In this document: positions 1-9,400 of the stretch, piece by piece
Position numbering within the stretch: the first letter of the stretch is position 1
Layout of the letters: each line of letters starts with the position of its first letter
DNA from: Clostridium pasteurianum
GTDB lineage: Bacteria; Bacillota; Clostridia; Clostridiales; Clostridiaceae
Direction: 5' to 3'
Assembly (NCBI RefSeq): GCF_001705235.1
Contig: NZ_MCGV01000001.1
Coordinates: forward strand, 1,922,001-1,986,000
Length of the DNA: 64,000 bases
Translations under genes and position numbers: made by a program
Notes under the pieces: model-generated
What the model was told of the DNA's origin: nothing
Database searches by the model: none
The model's input: the letters and a program-made list of their open reading frames with translations, nothing else

Positions 1-1625
<1,625 letters not shown>

Positions 1626-1751
1626 AAAGTTTGACTTAAGCTCATCGCTTATATATTAAATAGAATAAATTCTATTCAAAAGAATTGCTGGTTTATAATT
1701 CTCTGTTTAATTTTCAAAGTTCAATTCCTTGCTGTACGAGACAGCTTTTAT

Positions 1752-1780
1752 ATAATATCACCTATGAGCTTTCATGTCAA
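1752..1780 (-). promoter_or_regulatory. rrn promoter, copy 1
   Basis: On the minus strand a perfect -35 TTGACA (1775-1780) is followed by a 17-base spacer and -10 TATTAT (1752-1757). The leader between promoter and 16S holds a small hairpin and a boxA-like ACTTTGAAAA. The same promoter with the same spacing precedes the second operon. Confidence 0.9.
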
Positions 1781-1784
1781 CACT

Positions 1785-2063
1785 TTTTTTTAAGTTTTTC
1801 AAAACTTATTAAGTGTTATCATTTGTACTCATTAAATGCTGCTGTCTTGCGACAACGTTTAATATAGTAACATATTCTTTACTTTCATTTATTATTGTAC
1901 ATGTTATTAGGCAAAACTACTTTATTCATACTTACTTATACACTTCAAATTCTCTATTTTACTTATGCAGATACTCTAGGAAATGTGTACATGTCATTGC
2001 TTGTAAATACTGGAATTATATCGTTATATTTAGTTAGTTAGCCTTTAAATTTGAAGTTTTGAA
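1785..2063. other. Upstream region of rRNA operon 1
   Basis: This AT-rich gap has no gene. It is nearly identical to the matching region of the other operon up to about 1893, then diverges. A 26-base block at 1968-1993 is conserved exactly between the operons inside the diverged part. No clear terminator is visible for the regulator gene that ends at 2064. Confidence 0.6.
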
Positions 2064-4043
2064 TCAATAAAAAAGATATGCCTGTGGATCATTTACTATT
2101 TTATTGATAAGACATTTAAAATCTTCATAATCATTTTGCTTTAAAAACATACTTATATTTTCATTTCTACATAATTCCCTTACACAATTATTTAAAAACA
2201 TAATATCTTCAATATTGGTTTTATAACCGTATTGAATAAGAAATACAACTTTAACAAACTCATTATCCCATATTATTGGCTTTTTCAGTAAAAGTGTAAC
2301 TGCAAAACCATGCTCTGAATATTCTCGCAAAAAATTAGGGAGAGCAACATTGCTATCTGTCTCACTGCTATTTATAGCTTCTCTTATTTCAATATCCTTA
2401 TAACATCTGTCATCTACAACATTCCTCTTTAACAATTCAGTACATAAAAATTTCAAAACATCTTCCTTTGTATTTAGATCAACATCTTTAAAATATAATT
2501 TTTCCGTAAAAATATTATTAATATACAAAGACTTTTCATCCAAATTTAATAATATTCTTTTTACGTTTAATACCTCCTGTTGGCTAAACAATTTACTTAT
2601 GTATACAGTATTTTTTAAGTTTCTCATATCTTCTGGATCACAATCTGCAATTACACAGTCATAGTCATTGTGTAAAAAGTTCAATTTATTAATATCTTTA
2701 ATGTCAACATCAACATTAAATGGATGAATACCAGATTTTAATCTTAGTTCTATACTTTTACTTATGGCTACACCCCTTATAGATGAAATTATTAGCACCT
2801 TTTTCTTATTAATTTCATCACTGTAATCTGATATTTTACTTCCAACAAAACCTATTATGTGAATTAACTCGTTTTCATTCAATTTAATATTATATTTATC
2901 CCATATATAGTAACAAAAAAGTACCGCTACGTTATATCCTATAATGTCACACTTTATTGCTTTTATATCAAACTGAAAATTTATTACTCCAACCTTATCT
3001 CTATATATCATTTGAAATATAGCAGCTTGAAATTCATCAATATATTTTTCATTTTCAAGCATATTTATATTAATCTTATCATCTATATACTTAAAAGCTT
3101 CCACAGTAATTTTTAAATAGAAATCATAATTATTAGCATTTTTAAATATCTCAATATTATAATTCATACATGAAAATATAACCGAATATAAAGTTTTTAT
3201 CTCTGCATCATTAATATCCATACAATATAAATTACAAATTAGTTTTTTAATTGTATTCATGTTTTTGAAAACCGATGATGTACTGATCAGCGTATATATT
3301 CCATAATCATCAAATTTTTCAATTAACTTTCCAGCCTTTATTCTGTTTATTTGAAACATTATATAAAGAGAAATCTTTTTTATTCCCATAAGTGGTATAG
3401 AAATTTCATTTACACTGCACAGTATATCAATAAACTCACTTATTTTCTCCACAGTATCTGCATTTGCCTGTATGAATTTTTCATAATTAACCTCACTAAA
3501 TTCACCTTCCTTATAATAAAGATGAGAATCCACAAGACACATACGAATATTAAATTCATCTCCAACTACCTTTATTCCATACTTAGGAGTATTTACTACT
3601 CTTAATCTATATTTATTAAGGATCTTTCTAGCCTTGGACATATATAAGCTTATGGTTGTCCTGTTCATGAATAAATCATTTGCTATATCGTCTAATTTTA
3701 TAAAGCCATCGACGGATACTATAGTTCTAATAATATAATAAATTATTGCATTTTTATTAGTCATAAAAAATATTGTTCTTTTACTTTTATCGTTAATATC
3801 GTCTTTAAATTTTGAAAATGCCACTTCATCTATAACTTGAATATAGTATCCATAGCTCATCTTTGACTTTATAACAGCACCTTTATCCTTAAGTATCTCA
3901 TTAATAACTTTAATATCTTTACGTACGGTTTTAGCTGTAACACCACTTATATTTGCAAGAATATCACTGGCTACAATATTGTTTTCATAAAGAAGTATTT
4001 TTAATATTTTGGTTTGTCTTTTATTCATATGATATAAATCCAT
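2064..4043 (-). CDS. PRD-containing PTS-type transcriptional regulator with degenerate phosphosites
   Basis: This 659-residue protein has the MtlR/LicR-type layout: an HTH_11 domain (about 5-60), an Mga-type HTH (85-160), two PTS regulation domains (about 185-400), an EIIB-like domain (about 405-490) and an EIIA-like C-terminus (510-655). Such regulators are normally phosphorylated by PTS proteins on conserved His and Cys. By eye these sites are altered here: PRD1 has Tyr in SLYIMFQINRI where His is expected, PRD2 has Phe in IIGFVGSKI, the EIIB loop reads IISSIRG without Cys, and the EIIA site is VALPNFL with Asn for His. The start is ATG at 4043 after AAAGGAG. It lies directly downstream of the PTS operon on the same strand and probably controls it, perhaps without phosphorelay input. 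The target is inferred from position only. Confidence 0.85.
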   Translation of the reverse strand: MDLYHMNKRQTKILKILLYENNIVASDILANISGVTAKTVRKDIKVINEILKDKGAVIKSKMSYGYYIQVIDEVAFSKFKDDINDKSKRTIFFMTNKNAIIYYIIRTIVSVDGFIKLDDIANDLFMNRTTISLYMSKARKILNKYRLRVVNTPKYGIKVVGDEFNIRMCLVDSHLYYKEGEFSEVNYEKFIQANADTVEKISEFIDILCSVNEISIPLMGIKKISLYIMFQINRIKAGKLIEKFDDYGIYTLISTSSVFKNMNTIKKLICNLYCMDINDAEIKTLYSVIFSCMNYNIEIFKNANNYDFYLKITVEAFKYIDDKININMLENEKYIDEFQAAIFQMIYRDKVGVINFQFDIKAIKCDIIGYNVAVLFCYYIWDKYNIKLNENELIHIIGFVGSKISDYSDEINKKKVLIISSIRGVAISKSIELRLKSGIHPFNVDVDIKDINKLNFLHNDYDCVIADCDPEDMRNLKNTVYISKLFSQQEVLNVKRILLNLDEKSLYINNIFTEKLYFKDVDLNTKEDVLKFLCTELLKRNVVDDRCYKDIEIREAINSSETDSNVALPNFLREYSEHGFAVTLLLKKPIIWDNEFVKVVFLIQYGYKTNIEDIMFLNNCVRELCRNENISMFLKQNDYEDFKCLINKIVNDPQAYLFY

Positions 4044-4062
4044 ACCCCTTACTCCTTTATAT

Positions 4063-4096
4063 AAAAATAGAGCAAATTAAACTTCACTCTATTTTT
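4063..4096 (-). terminator. Hairpin between PTS operon and regulator
   Basis: A 10-bp stem, AAAAATAGAG paired with CTCTATTTTT, closes a 14-base loop. It lies after the hydrolase stop and just before the ribosome site of the regulator gene. It could be a leaky terminator that sets regulator expression by readthrough. The T run is inside the stem, so termination strength is uncertain. Confidence 0.5.
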
Positions 4097-4127
4097 ATTG
4101 ATATTATTTTTTATTTTAACACAAATC

Positions 4128-5402
4128 TTATAATTTATCCTTGCTTTTCATTATAGTATCTATTATATTATCAACTATCTCTTCTGCTTTTCCACATGGT
4201 GCATTACTTACATAAGTCTCAAAAGTTTTGCCGTATTCATCTTTTCCTACAAAATAACCATTATAACCATTGGCATAACAAACTATTATTGTGTTTTTAT
4301 ATGGGCTAGCATTTTTTATCTTAAGTCCCAAATTCGAGTCCAATTCTCCTGGAAAATAAACAATACAAAGTTCTCCGTATACTTCTACTTTTATATTGGC
4401 AGTAAAATGTAATTCCCCTCCATTAATTTTGCTGTTTATAGCTTCTATTTCTGATATTGGAACCTTGTCCCTTGTCGGATCTGGTTTTCCTCTCCCTTTA
4501 ATTTTATCTTCAAGGTATTTCCTTCTACTCATAAGATTATCTATATCCGGAATGAAATCTATTTTTTCAGATATACTAAAACTTTTCTTGTAGCTTAAAA
4601 CAAGCTCATGTTCATCAGTATTACTGCTTATCTGATCAAATAATTCATTTGCAACTCTTTTAACCTCGCTAAAATCTGTTCCTTTTCTGCACATTCTGGT
4701 ACTTATGTTAGCACATGCACCATTCATAAACATAGGAACTACCTTATGCTTTTCTTTAATTTTATTACTTAATTCACCAAACAAATCTGCACTTATAAGT
4801 AAATTATTAGGTCCCAAAATCGTTGGATGGCATGATATATTTAGTACCTCTGCTTGAATTTTATTCTCATTATCATAAAATTTAAATAATGTATATCTCT
4901 TATCTGTTACTTTATCCTTATAATTTCTGTTGCTATAAAGACCATCTATAGTTCCCTTTGTATATTTTACATGTACCGGTTTTAAATTTTTAAATAATTC
5001 TTTAACACCTTTTAGGATCTCGCTTATTATTTCTTCCTTATAAGTATTTATATCTTCCTCAAGTACAGTAACATTCTTATTAAAAAGTTGAGGTTTTGAA
5101 GGATCAAATACAAATTCACTCGGTCCAGAATGTGTATGAATTGTAAATAAATTTATATCATTAATATTAAGTTCTGGATATAAATCTAAAATGTTTTTCT
5201 TAATAAGATCAGACAATTTTTCTTCAACCATACACAAATCAAATTGTATAAAAATGCTGCAAAAATTATCATCTTTAAGAAGAAGCATCTTAGTATATAA
5301 ATCGTCATGTACTCCATTAGATTTTTGACTTCTGACATATCCAGCTAGTGCTGAAGGAAAACTAGGTGTTATTTTAAAATTATGTGTTGAAATATTAAGC
5401 AT
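4128..5402 (-). CDS. Neutral/alkaline ceramidase-like hydrolase (N-terminal domain type)
   Basis: The product is 424 residues and resembles the catalytic N-terminal domain of neutral/alkaline non-lysosomal ceramidases. It carries the metal-binding HTHSGP motif and the family start pattern NFKITPSFPSALAGY. The smaller C-terminal domain of full ceramidases appears to be missing. An open frame extends upstream to 5462, but ATG at 5402 has AAAGGAGAG at the right distance, so I start there. No signal peptide is visible, so it should be cytoplasmic. It is the last gene of the mannose-family PTS operon, which suggests that it acts on the imported, phosphorylated compound or a derivative. True ceramidase activity is doubtful in this setting, and the substrate is unknown. 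Confidence 0.75.
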   Translation of the reverse strand: MLNISTHNFKITPSFPSALAGYVRSQKSNGVHDDLYTKMLLLKDDNFCSIFIQFDLCMVEEKLSDLIKKNILDLYPELNINDINLFTIHTHSGPSEFVFDPSKPQLFNKNVTVLEEDINTYKEEIISEILKGVKELFKNLKPVHVKYTKGTIDGLYSNRNYKDKVTDKRYTLFKFYDNENKIQAEVLNISCHPTILGPNNLLISADLFGELSNKIKEKHKVVPMFMNGACANISTRMCRKGTDFSEVKRVANELFDQISSNTDEHELVLSYKKSFSISEKIDFIPDIDNLMSRRKYLEDKIKGRGKPDPTRDKVPISEIEAINSKINGGELHFTANIKVEVYGELCIVYFPGELDSNLGLKIKNASPYKNTIIVCYANGYNGYFVGKDEYGKTFETYVSNAPCGKAEEIVDNIIDTIMKSKDKL

Positions 5403-5497
5403 ATCAAAATCTCTCCTTTGTAAAAAAACTACCGCATTAAACAATATACAGGTATTGTACATGTTACTTTAATTCAATACGGCAGCTTCTTAAATTT

Positions 5498-6316
5498 TTA
5501 TCCCAATATCTGAAGGTTATAAGCGACAATAGCAAACACTATGACTATTAAAATTATCTTTGTTGATGTCATTTTCTTTCTTCCTAAAAGCCAGTAAACT
5601 AACCAAGTTAATAAAACTGGTACAAGGTAAGGCATAGCCATGTCTAATGTTGTTTGAATCTTTGAAGTAGCTTTTCCAACTTTAATAACTAGTGGAACAT
5701 TTGCTTTTACAGTACTAGGTATAAGTGCTCCTATTACTGTAAGACCTAGTATCCCTGCTGACTGAGTTATATTCTTAAGCTGATCACTTAATGAAGTTAT
5801 AAATTTTATACCTTCTTTATATCCAAGTGTAAATAATAAATATCTTATATAAAGCATTACTGTACCAAATGCAAGTCCTATAAGCATTCCAAGCGGGCTT
5901 CCCGATTTCGCCATATAAGCTGCAAGGGCTCCGAACACTGTAAATGGTATTACAAAGAATACTGAATCACCTACTCCAGCTAGAGGTCCCATAAGTCCTG
6001 TTTTTATACTATTTGCAGTATTACTATCAGGATTTTGCTGCTTTTCCTCAATCGCTAAAGTAGCGCCCATAATAATTCCACCGGTAATAGGATTAGTGTT
6101 AAAGAACTGAAAATGTGCTTTTAGAGCCTTTTTTAATTTTTCCTTATCATTTTTATATATCTTTTCAAGGGCAGGTCCAAGGCACGTTACAACTCCTGCG
6201 CTCTGCATAGTTTCATAATTCCAACAGCATTGGTCAAGTGTAATCCATCTAATAGCTGCTTTTCTAACATCCTTTTTAGTTATACTGGAATCCTTTTCAT
6301 TAGTCTTCGTATCCAT
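5498..6316 (-). CDS. PTS mannose-family transporter subunit IID
   Basis: This is the membrane subunit IID of a mannose/fructose/sorbose-family phosphotransferase system. It shows the family N-terminus (NYETMQSAGVV), the FFNTNPITGG segment, an EE pair shortly after, and a C-terminal membrane anchor. With IIC it forms the sugar channel. The frame opens at 6325 with ATGATGACGATG, but the AGGAGG lies immediately before the first ATG, so the fourth codon (6316) is the better start. It overlaps the end of the IIC gene, indicating translational coupling. The sugar specificity cannot be read from the sequence. Confidence 0.9.
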   Translation of the reverse strand: MDTKTNEKDSSITKKDVRKAAIRWITLDQCCWNYETMQSAGVVTCLGPALEKIYKNDKEKLKKALKAHFQFFNTNPITGGIIMGATLAIEEKQQNPDSNTANSIKTGLMGPLAGVGDSVFFVIPFTVFGALAAYMAKSGSPLGMLIGLAFGTVMLYIRYLLFTLGYKEGIKFITSLSDQLKNITQSAGILGLTVIGALIPSTVKANVPLVIKVGKATSKIQTTLDMAMPYLVPVLLTWLVYWLLGRKKMTSTKIILIVIVFAIVAYNLQILG

Positions 6317-7121
6317 CGTCATCATCCTCCTCTTCTATACTTCCTACAGCAGGCACAGCCGCCTTCATTTTGCTTAAACTTTGAAATCTTATGTTTGATT
6401 TAAATGATATAATAGCTGCTGATAATCCAATTAAGGCTACTCCTAACATTGGAACCTTAAGATATGCTACTAATACAAAACCAACTATCATAAATGCTAT
6501 ATTTTCTTTTGTAGGCATATATCTTAGAAGAATTGCAATACCAACTATAGGAAGTAATCCGCCAGCTACGCTCATTCCTCCTGTAAACCATTTAGGAAGC
6601 ATGTTTAAAACATCTGTTATCACACCTTTTCCAAGTGTAACTGCTATAAATACAGGCAGCGCTTTTGATAACACGAGAGGAATTATACCAAATAACATGT
6701 TCGTGTACATTTTTTTCATCTTTAAATCGTTTCCATATTTCATTGCTCTGTGTATAAAAAATGTATTTATTATTCTATATAAAATATCAAGCTGCATTGC
6801 TAAAAGTGATACTGGTACACTTACTGCTATTCCAGCATTAACTCCCTGACCATTTCCAACTGCAAATGCTGTTCCAATTACCGCACCTGTAAAATAATCT
6901 GGCACTGATGCTCCTCCATAAGCACCTATTCCAAGTGACATAAGTTGAAGTGTCGCTCCTACTGCAAGTCCAGTTTTATAATCACCTAATATAAGTCCCG
7001 TAAGGAATCCTCCTAAAACTGGAGATGACGCAAATATAAGCCACTGAAGGTTCATTGAATCATAAACAACTATTATAACCATCAAGGTAATTAATAGTGC
7101 CTGTATGATAGTAATATTCAT
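6300..7121 (-). CDS. PTS mannose-family transporter subunit IIC
   Basis: This 273-residue polytopic membrane protein is the IIC channel subunit of the mannose family. Hydrophobic segments run through most of the length, and the family segment GGFLTGLILGDYKTGLAVGA is near residues 37-56. The C-terminus ends in a very acidic tail (EEEDDDDGYED) encoded in the stretch overlapping the IID gene. Start ATG at 7121 follows AGGGGGGAATAAAT. It lies 12 bases after the IIB gene in a five-gene operon IIA-IIB-IIC-IID-hydrolase. Confidence 0.9.
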   Translation of the reverse strand: MNITIIQALLITLMVIIVVYDSMNLQWLIFASSPVLGGFLTGLILGDYKTGLAVGATLQLMSLGIGAYGGASVPDYFTGAVIGTAFAVGNGQGVNAGIAVSVPVSLLAMQLDILYRIINTFFIHRAMKYGNDLKMKKMYTNMLFGIIPLVLSKALPVFIAVTLGKGVITDVLNMLPKWFTGGMSVAGGLLPIVGIAILLRYMPTKENIAFMIVGFVLVAYLKVPMLGVALIGLSAAIISFKSNIRFQSLSKMKAAVPAVGSIEEEDDDDGYED

Positions 7122-7133
7122 ATTTATTCCCCC

Positions 7134-7619
7134 CTACTTTGTATTTTTCTTTAGTAATTCCATAAAATTTTCTGATGGATGCGACGGTACAAGTTGTGCT
7201 GTAAGTTTAATCCCCATACCTTCAAGTTTTTTAAATGCCTCAACGTCTTCCTTTGTTACAGATATTGTATTTGTAATCTTTTGTTTTCCTTCACTGTGAC
7301 TCATGTTGCCAACATTAATCTGTGTAAGTTCTACGCCTAATTCTATTAATTTAACTAAAGTTTCCGGTCTCTTTGCTATAAGGAAAACTCTCTGACCTTC
7401 ATATTTGCCATTTAGTATATTTGCCGCTGCTTTTTTTGCAGATAATATTGATAATTTCACGCCATCAGGTGTTGCAAGCTTAAGTGACATTTTAACCATA
7501 TCATCCTTTGCTGCACTGTCATCAACAACCATAATCCTTGAAGCCTTGAGATTATTAGTCCACATAGTAGCAACCTGCCCATGAATAAGTCTTTCATCAA
7601 TTCTTACATGTATAATCAT
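7134..7619 (-). CDS. PTS mannose-family transporter subunit IIB
   Basis: This cytoplasmic phosphocarrier of 161 residues has the family signature RIDERLIHGQV; His13 is the expected phosphorylation site. It receives phosphate from IIA and passes it to the sugar entering through IIC/IID. Start ATG at 7619 follows GAGGAGGACTTTAT. The gene lies between IIA (23 bases upstream) and IIC. IIA and IIB are separate polypeptides here, unlike the fused ManX of enteric bacteria. Confidence 0.92.
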   Translation of the reverse strand: MIIHVRIDERLIHGQVATMWTNNLKASRIMVVDDSAAKDDMVKMSLKLATPDGVKLSILSAKKAAANILNGKYEGQRVFLIAKRPETLVKLIELGVELTQINVGNMSHSEGKQKITNTISVTKEDVEAFKKLEGMGIKLTAQLVPSHPSENFMELLKKNTK

Positions 7620-7642
7620 ATAAAGTCCTCCTCATTTTTTAT

Positions 7643-8050
7643 TTAGTCTTCATCTTCAACTTCAAATTTATAAGTATTCATATAACATATATTTTTTCTT
7701 GCCTTCTCCACTATTAATGGAATTTCTTCATCTAATTTGCTATCCTTATCAAGTAAAAGTACCTCAAGCACCAACGCTAAATTGAAACCTGATATAACGT
7801 GAATTTTATCCTGACCTAATAATTTTATAGCTTCTTGATTAACACTGCCTCCAATTAAGTCTGTAAATATTATAAGTTCGTCACCATAATTAAGTTTCTG
7901 TATAAACCTTTTGAGCTTTTCACCTACTGGTTCATTATCAATGTAACAATTAATAAAATATAATTCCTTGTTTTCTCCTGAAAAAAACTCCACTGTATTT
8001 TTCATTCCCTCTGCCAGCTTATTATGGGAAATTATTAAGTATTTTCTCAC
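7643..8050 (-). CDS. PTS mannose-family transporter subunit IIA
   Basis: This small cytoplasmic EIIA of the mannose family begins with a Rossmann-type strand followed by ISHNKLAEG, where His9 (counted from the GTG start) is the expected phospho-acceptor from HPr. An ATG at 8056 is in frame but touches the AAGGAGGG site; GTG at 8050 has normal spacing, so I start there. It is the first gene of the PTS operon, directly below a strong promoter overlapped by a catabolite-control-like site. Confidence 0.88.
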   Translation of the reverse strand: MRKYLIISHNKLAEGMKNTVEFFSGENKELYFINCYIDNEPVGEKLKRFIQKLNYGDELIIFTDLIGGSVNQEAIKLLGQDKIHVISGFNLALVLEVLLLDKDSKLDEEIPLIVEKARKNICYMNTYKFEVEDED

Positions 8051-8072
8051 TTTCATCCCTCCTTATGTATAA

Positions 8073-8101
8073 ATTATATAACGTTTTCATTTTTGTGTTA
8101 A
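8073..8101 (-). promoter_or_regulatory. Promoter of the PTS operon with overlapping cre-like site
   Basis: On the minus strand TTAACA (8096-8101), a 17-base spacer and TATAAT (8073-8078) form a sigma-A promoter. The complement of 8077-8089 reads TGAAAACGTTATA, close to the CcpA operator consensus on its left half and core. Repression by preferred sugars is the likely meaning. No -24/-12 sigma-54 promoter was seen, although many mannose-family PTS operons use one. Confidence 0.7.
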
Positions 8102-8228
8102 CAAATTTAATTTCCCTTATATAACGGTAATATTATAAATGAAGACTAAACTAATTCAGTCTTCATTATATTGGTTTTATCCTTTTTTCTACTTTGCAAA
8201 ATCCTCTGTGCAATTCCTTCAAACACAA

Positions 8229-8259
8229 AAAGTCCGCTCTACTTATTAAGAGCGGGCTT
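8229..8259 (-). terminator. Terminator of the licheninase gene
   Basis: An 11-bp stem, AAGCCCGCTCT paired with AGAGCGGACTT (one G-T pair), closes an 8-base loop and is followed on the minus strand by TTTTTGTGTTTG. It stands about 110 bases downstream of the licheninase stop and upstream of the PTS promoter. Confidence 0.85.
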
Positions 8260-8369
8260 ATTTTATCCACAATTCACATTTATTTTTTAAGCTTTCTGTT
8301 CATAATTAATGTAGAAAGTTTATTTTTGTGCATAACTTTATTTTTTAGAAATGAAATCATGCTATTTGC

Positions 8370-9107
8370 TTAATTGGAAGTGTATGATGCCCAATTATAA
8401 TGTGCATATATTGGTGTTACTCCATCATACCTACCTAACCAAGAATCTACACCAGTTCCTGGCCATAAATTCATCATAATTTTGCCAGAATGTGTTGGAA
8501 TGTTATTTGTTGCTCTATATACTTCTCTTCCATCAACTAGCCATGCAATATAGTTAGGCTGCCAATTAAAAGCATAAGTATGATACCCCCTTGATGCATC
8601 AAACCCTAATCTATAAAGATGTTCATGATTTCCTACTCCATTTGTAAAATAATTAAACTGTACTTCTGTAGTATCTTTTCCTAAAAATTCTATGTCTATT
8701 TCATCCCATGGATTATTGTCGCTAGGACCTGTATAAGTAAAGAATGAAGAGTCTACTCCGCTATGACCTGCCGGCTGCATGTTTACCTGATAAAGTCCAT
8801 AACCATATCTATTAACAGAACGGTATTCCCCTCCTGAATAAGGTGTTGTTCCTCCTTGTGTATCCCTATTTATAGAAAGTGTCATTGTTCCTCCACCAAA
8901 GTTTACATTGCCAGCTCTCCAAGTACAATTGAACATATTACCATTTGTCCAACCATCAGACTTTGACCATATACTTGTATTGTAAAAATCAAAGTTATCC
9001 GTAAACCTAGTTGATGCAAAAACATTTGTTGACAATAAACTTGTTGAAACCAAAGCACCAAATGTCAATACAGCACAAATTGTAGTTTTTAACTTTTTCT
9101 TTAACAT
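8370..9107 (-). CDS. licB: Secreted GH16 endo-beta-1,3-1,4-glucanase (licheninase)
   Basis: The product cleaves mixed-linkage beta-glucans such as lichenan outside the cell. The catalytic motif of family GH16, DEIDIEFLG, is present, followed by the family segment KDTTEVQFNY. A signal peptide (KKKLKTTICAVLTFGALV onward, ending near VFA) opens the protein. No dockerin or carbohydrate-binding module follows, so it is a free single-domain enzyme. The frame opens at 9122, but the AGGAGG lies inside those first codons, so ATG at 9107 is the start. It has its own promoter, an operator-like palindrome and a terminator, so it is a single-gene unit. Confidence 0.95.
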   Translation of the reverse strand: MLKKKLKTTICAVLTFGALVSTSLLSTNVFASTRFTDNFDFYNTSIWSKSDGWTNGNMFNCTWRAGNVNFGGGTMTLSINRDTQGGTTPYSGGEYRSVNRYGYGLYQVNMQPAGHSGVDSSFFTYTGPSDNNPWDEIDIEFLGKDTTEVQFNYFTNGVGNHEHLYRLGFDASRGYHTYAFNWQPNYIAWLVDGREVYRATNNIPTHSGKIMMNLWPGTGVDSWLGRYDGVTPIYAHYNWASYTSN

Positions 9108-9149
9108 ACTATTCCTCCTCATACAATAAACTTGCTTATTTTTATGCTA

Positions 9150-9164
9150 TGTAAACGTTTTACA
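9150..9164. promoter_or_regulatory. Catabolite-responsive element (cre) of the licheninase gene
   Basis: The sequence TGTAAACGTTTTACA is a near-perfect palindrome matching the CcpA operator consensus around its CG centre. It lies roughly 10-25 bases downstream of the expected transcription start, where bound CcpA would block elongation. This fits sugar repression of a polysaccharidase gene. Confidence 0.85.
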
Positions 9165-9181
9165 TAACTTGTTGTATATAT

Positions 9182-9210
9182 ATTGTATTCTCTGGTAACA
9201 AGTGTGTCAA
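9182..9210 (-). promoter_or_regulatory. Promoter of the licheninase gene
   Basis: On the minus strand a perfect TTGACA (9205-9210), a 17-base spacer and TACAAT (9182-9187) precede the cre site and the gene. Confidence 0.85.
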
Positions 9211-9349
9211 TTATATTTTATTTGTATTTTTTCTATAAATTTAACATTAGAAAAAATAGCATTGAATTTAAAGCCTAAAACTGTTTTTATCCTACAATAT
9301 CCTTGAATTCCTTACTTTAACCGTCAAATTATCATCATAATAATTACAC

Positions 9350-9389
9350 CAAAAAGGAGTTCACTAATTATATTTATAAATGAACTCCT
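9350..9389 (-). terminator. Terminator of the polymerase IV gene
   Basis: A 9-bp perfect stem (AGGAGTTCA with TGAACTCCT) and a 17-base loop are followed on the minus strand by TTTTT. Confidence 0.85.
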
Positions 9390-9400
9390 ACATATAAAAT

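Noticed and set aside
8057-8160. Sigma-54 promoter for the mannose-family PTS operon
   Set aside because: No TGGCAC-N5-TTGC pattern was found; a clear TTAACA-17-TATAAT promoter is present, and the local regulator lacks an AAA domain.
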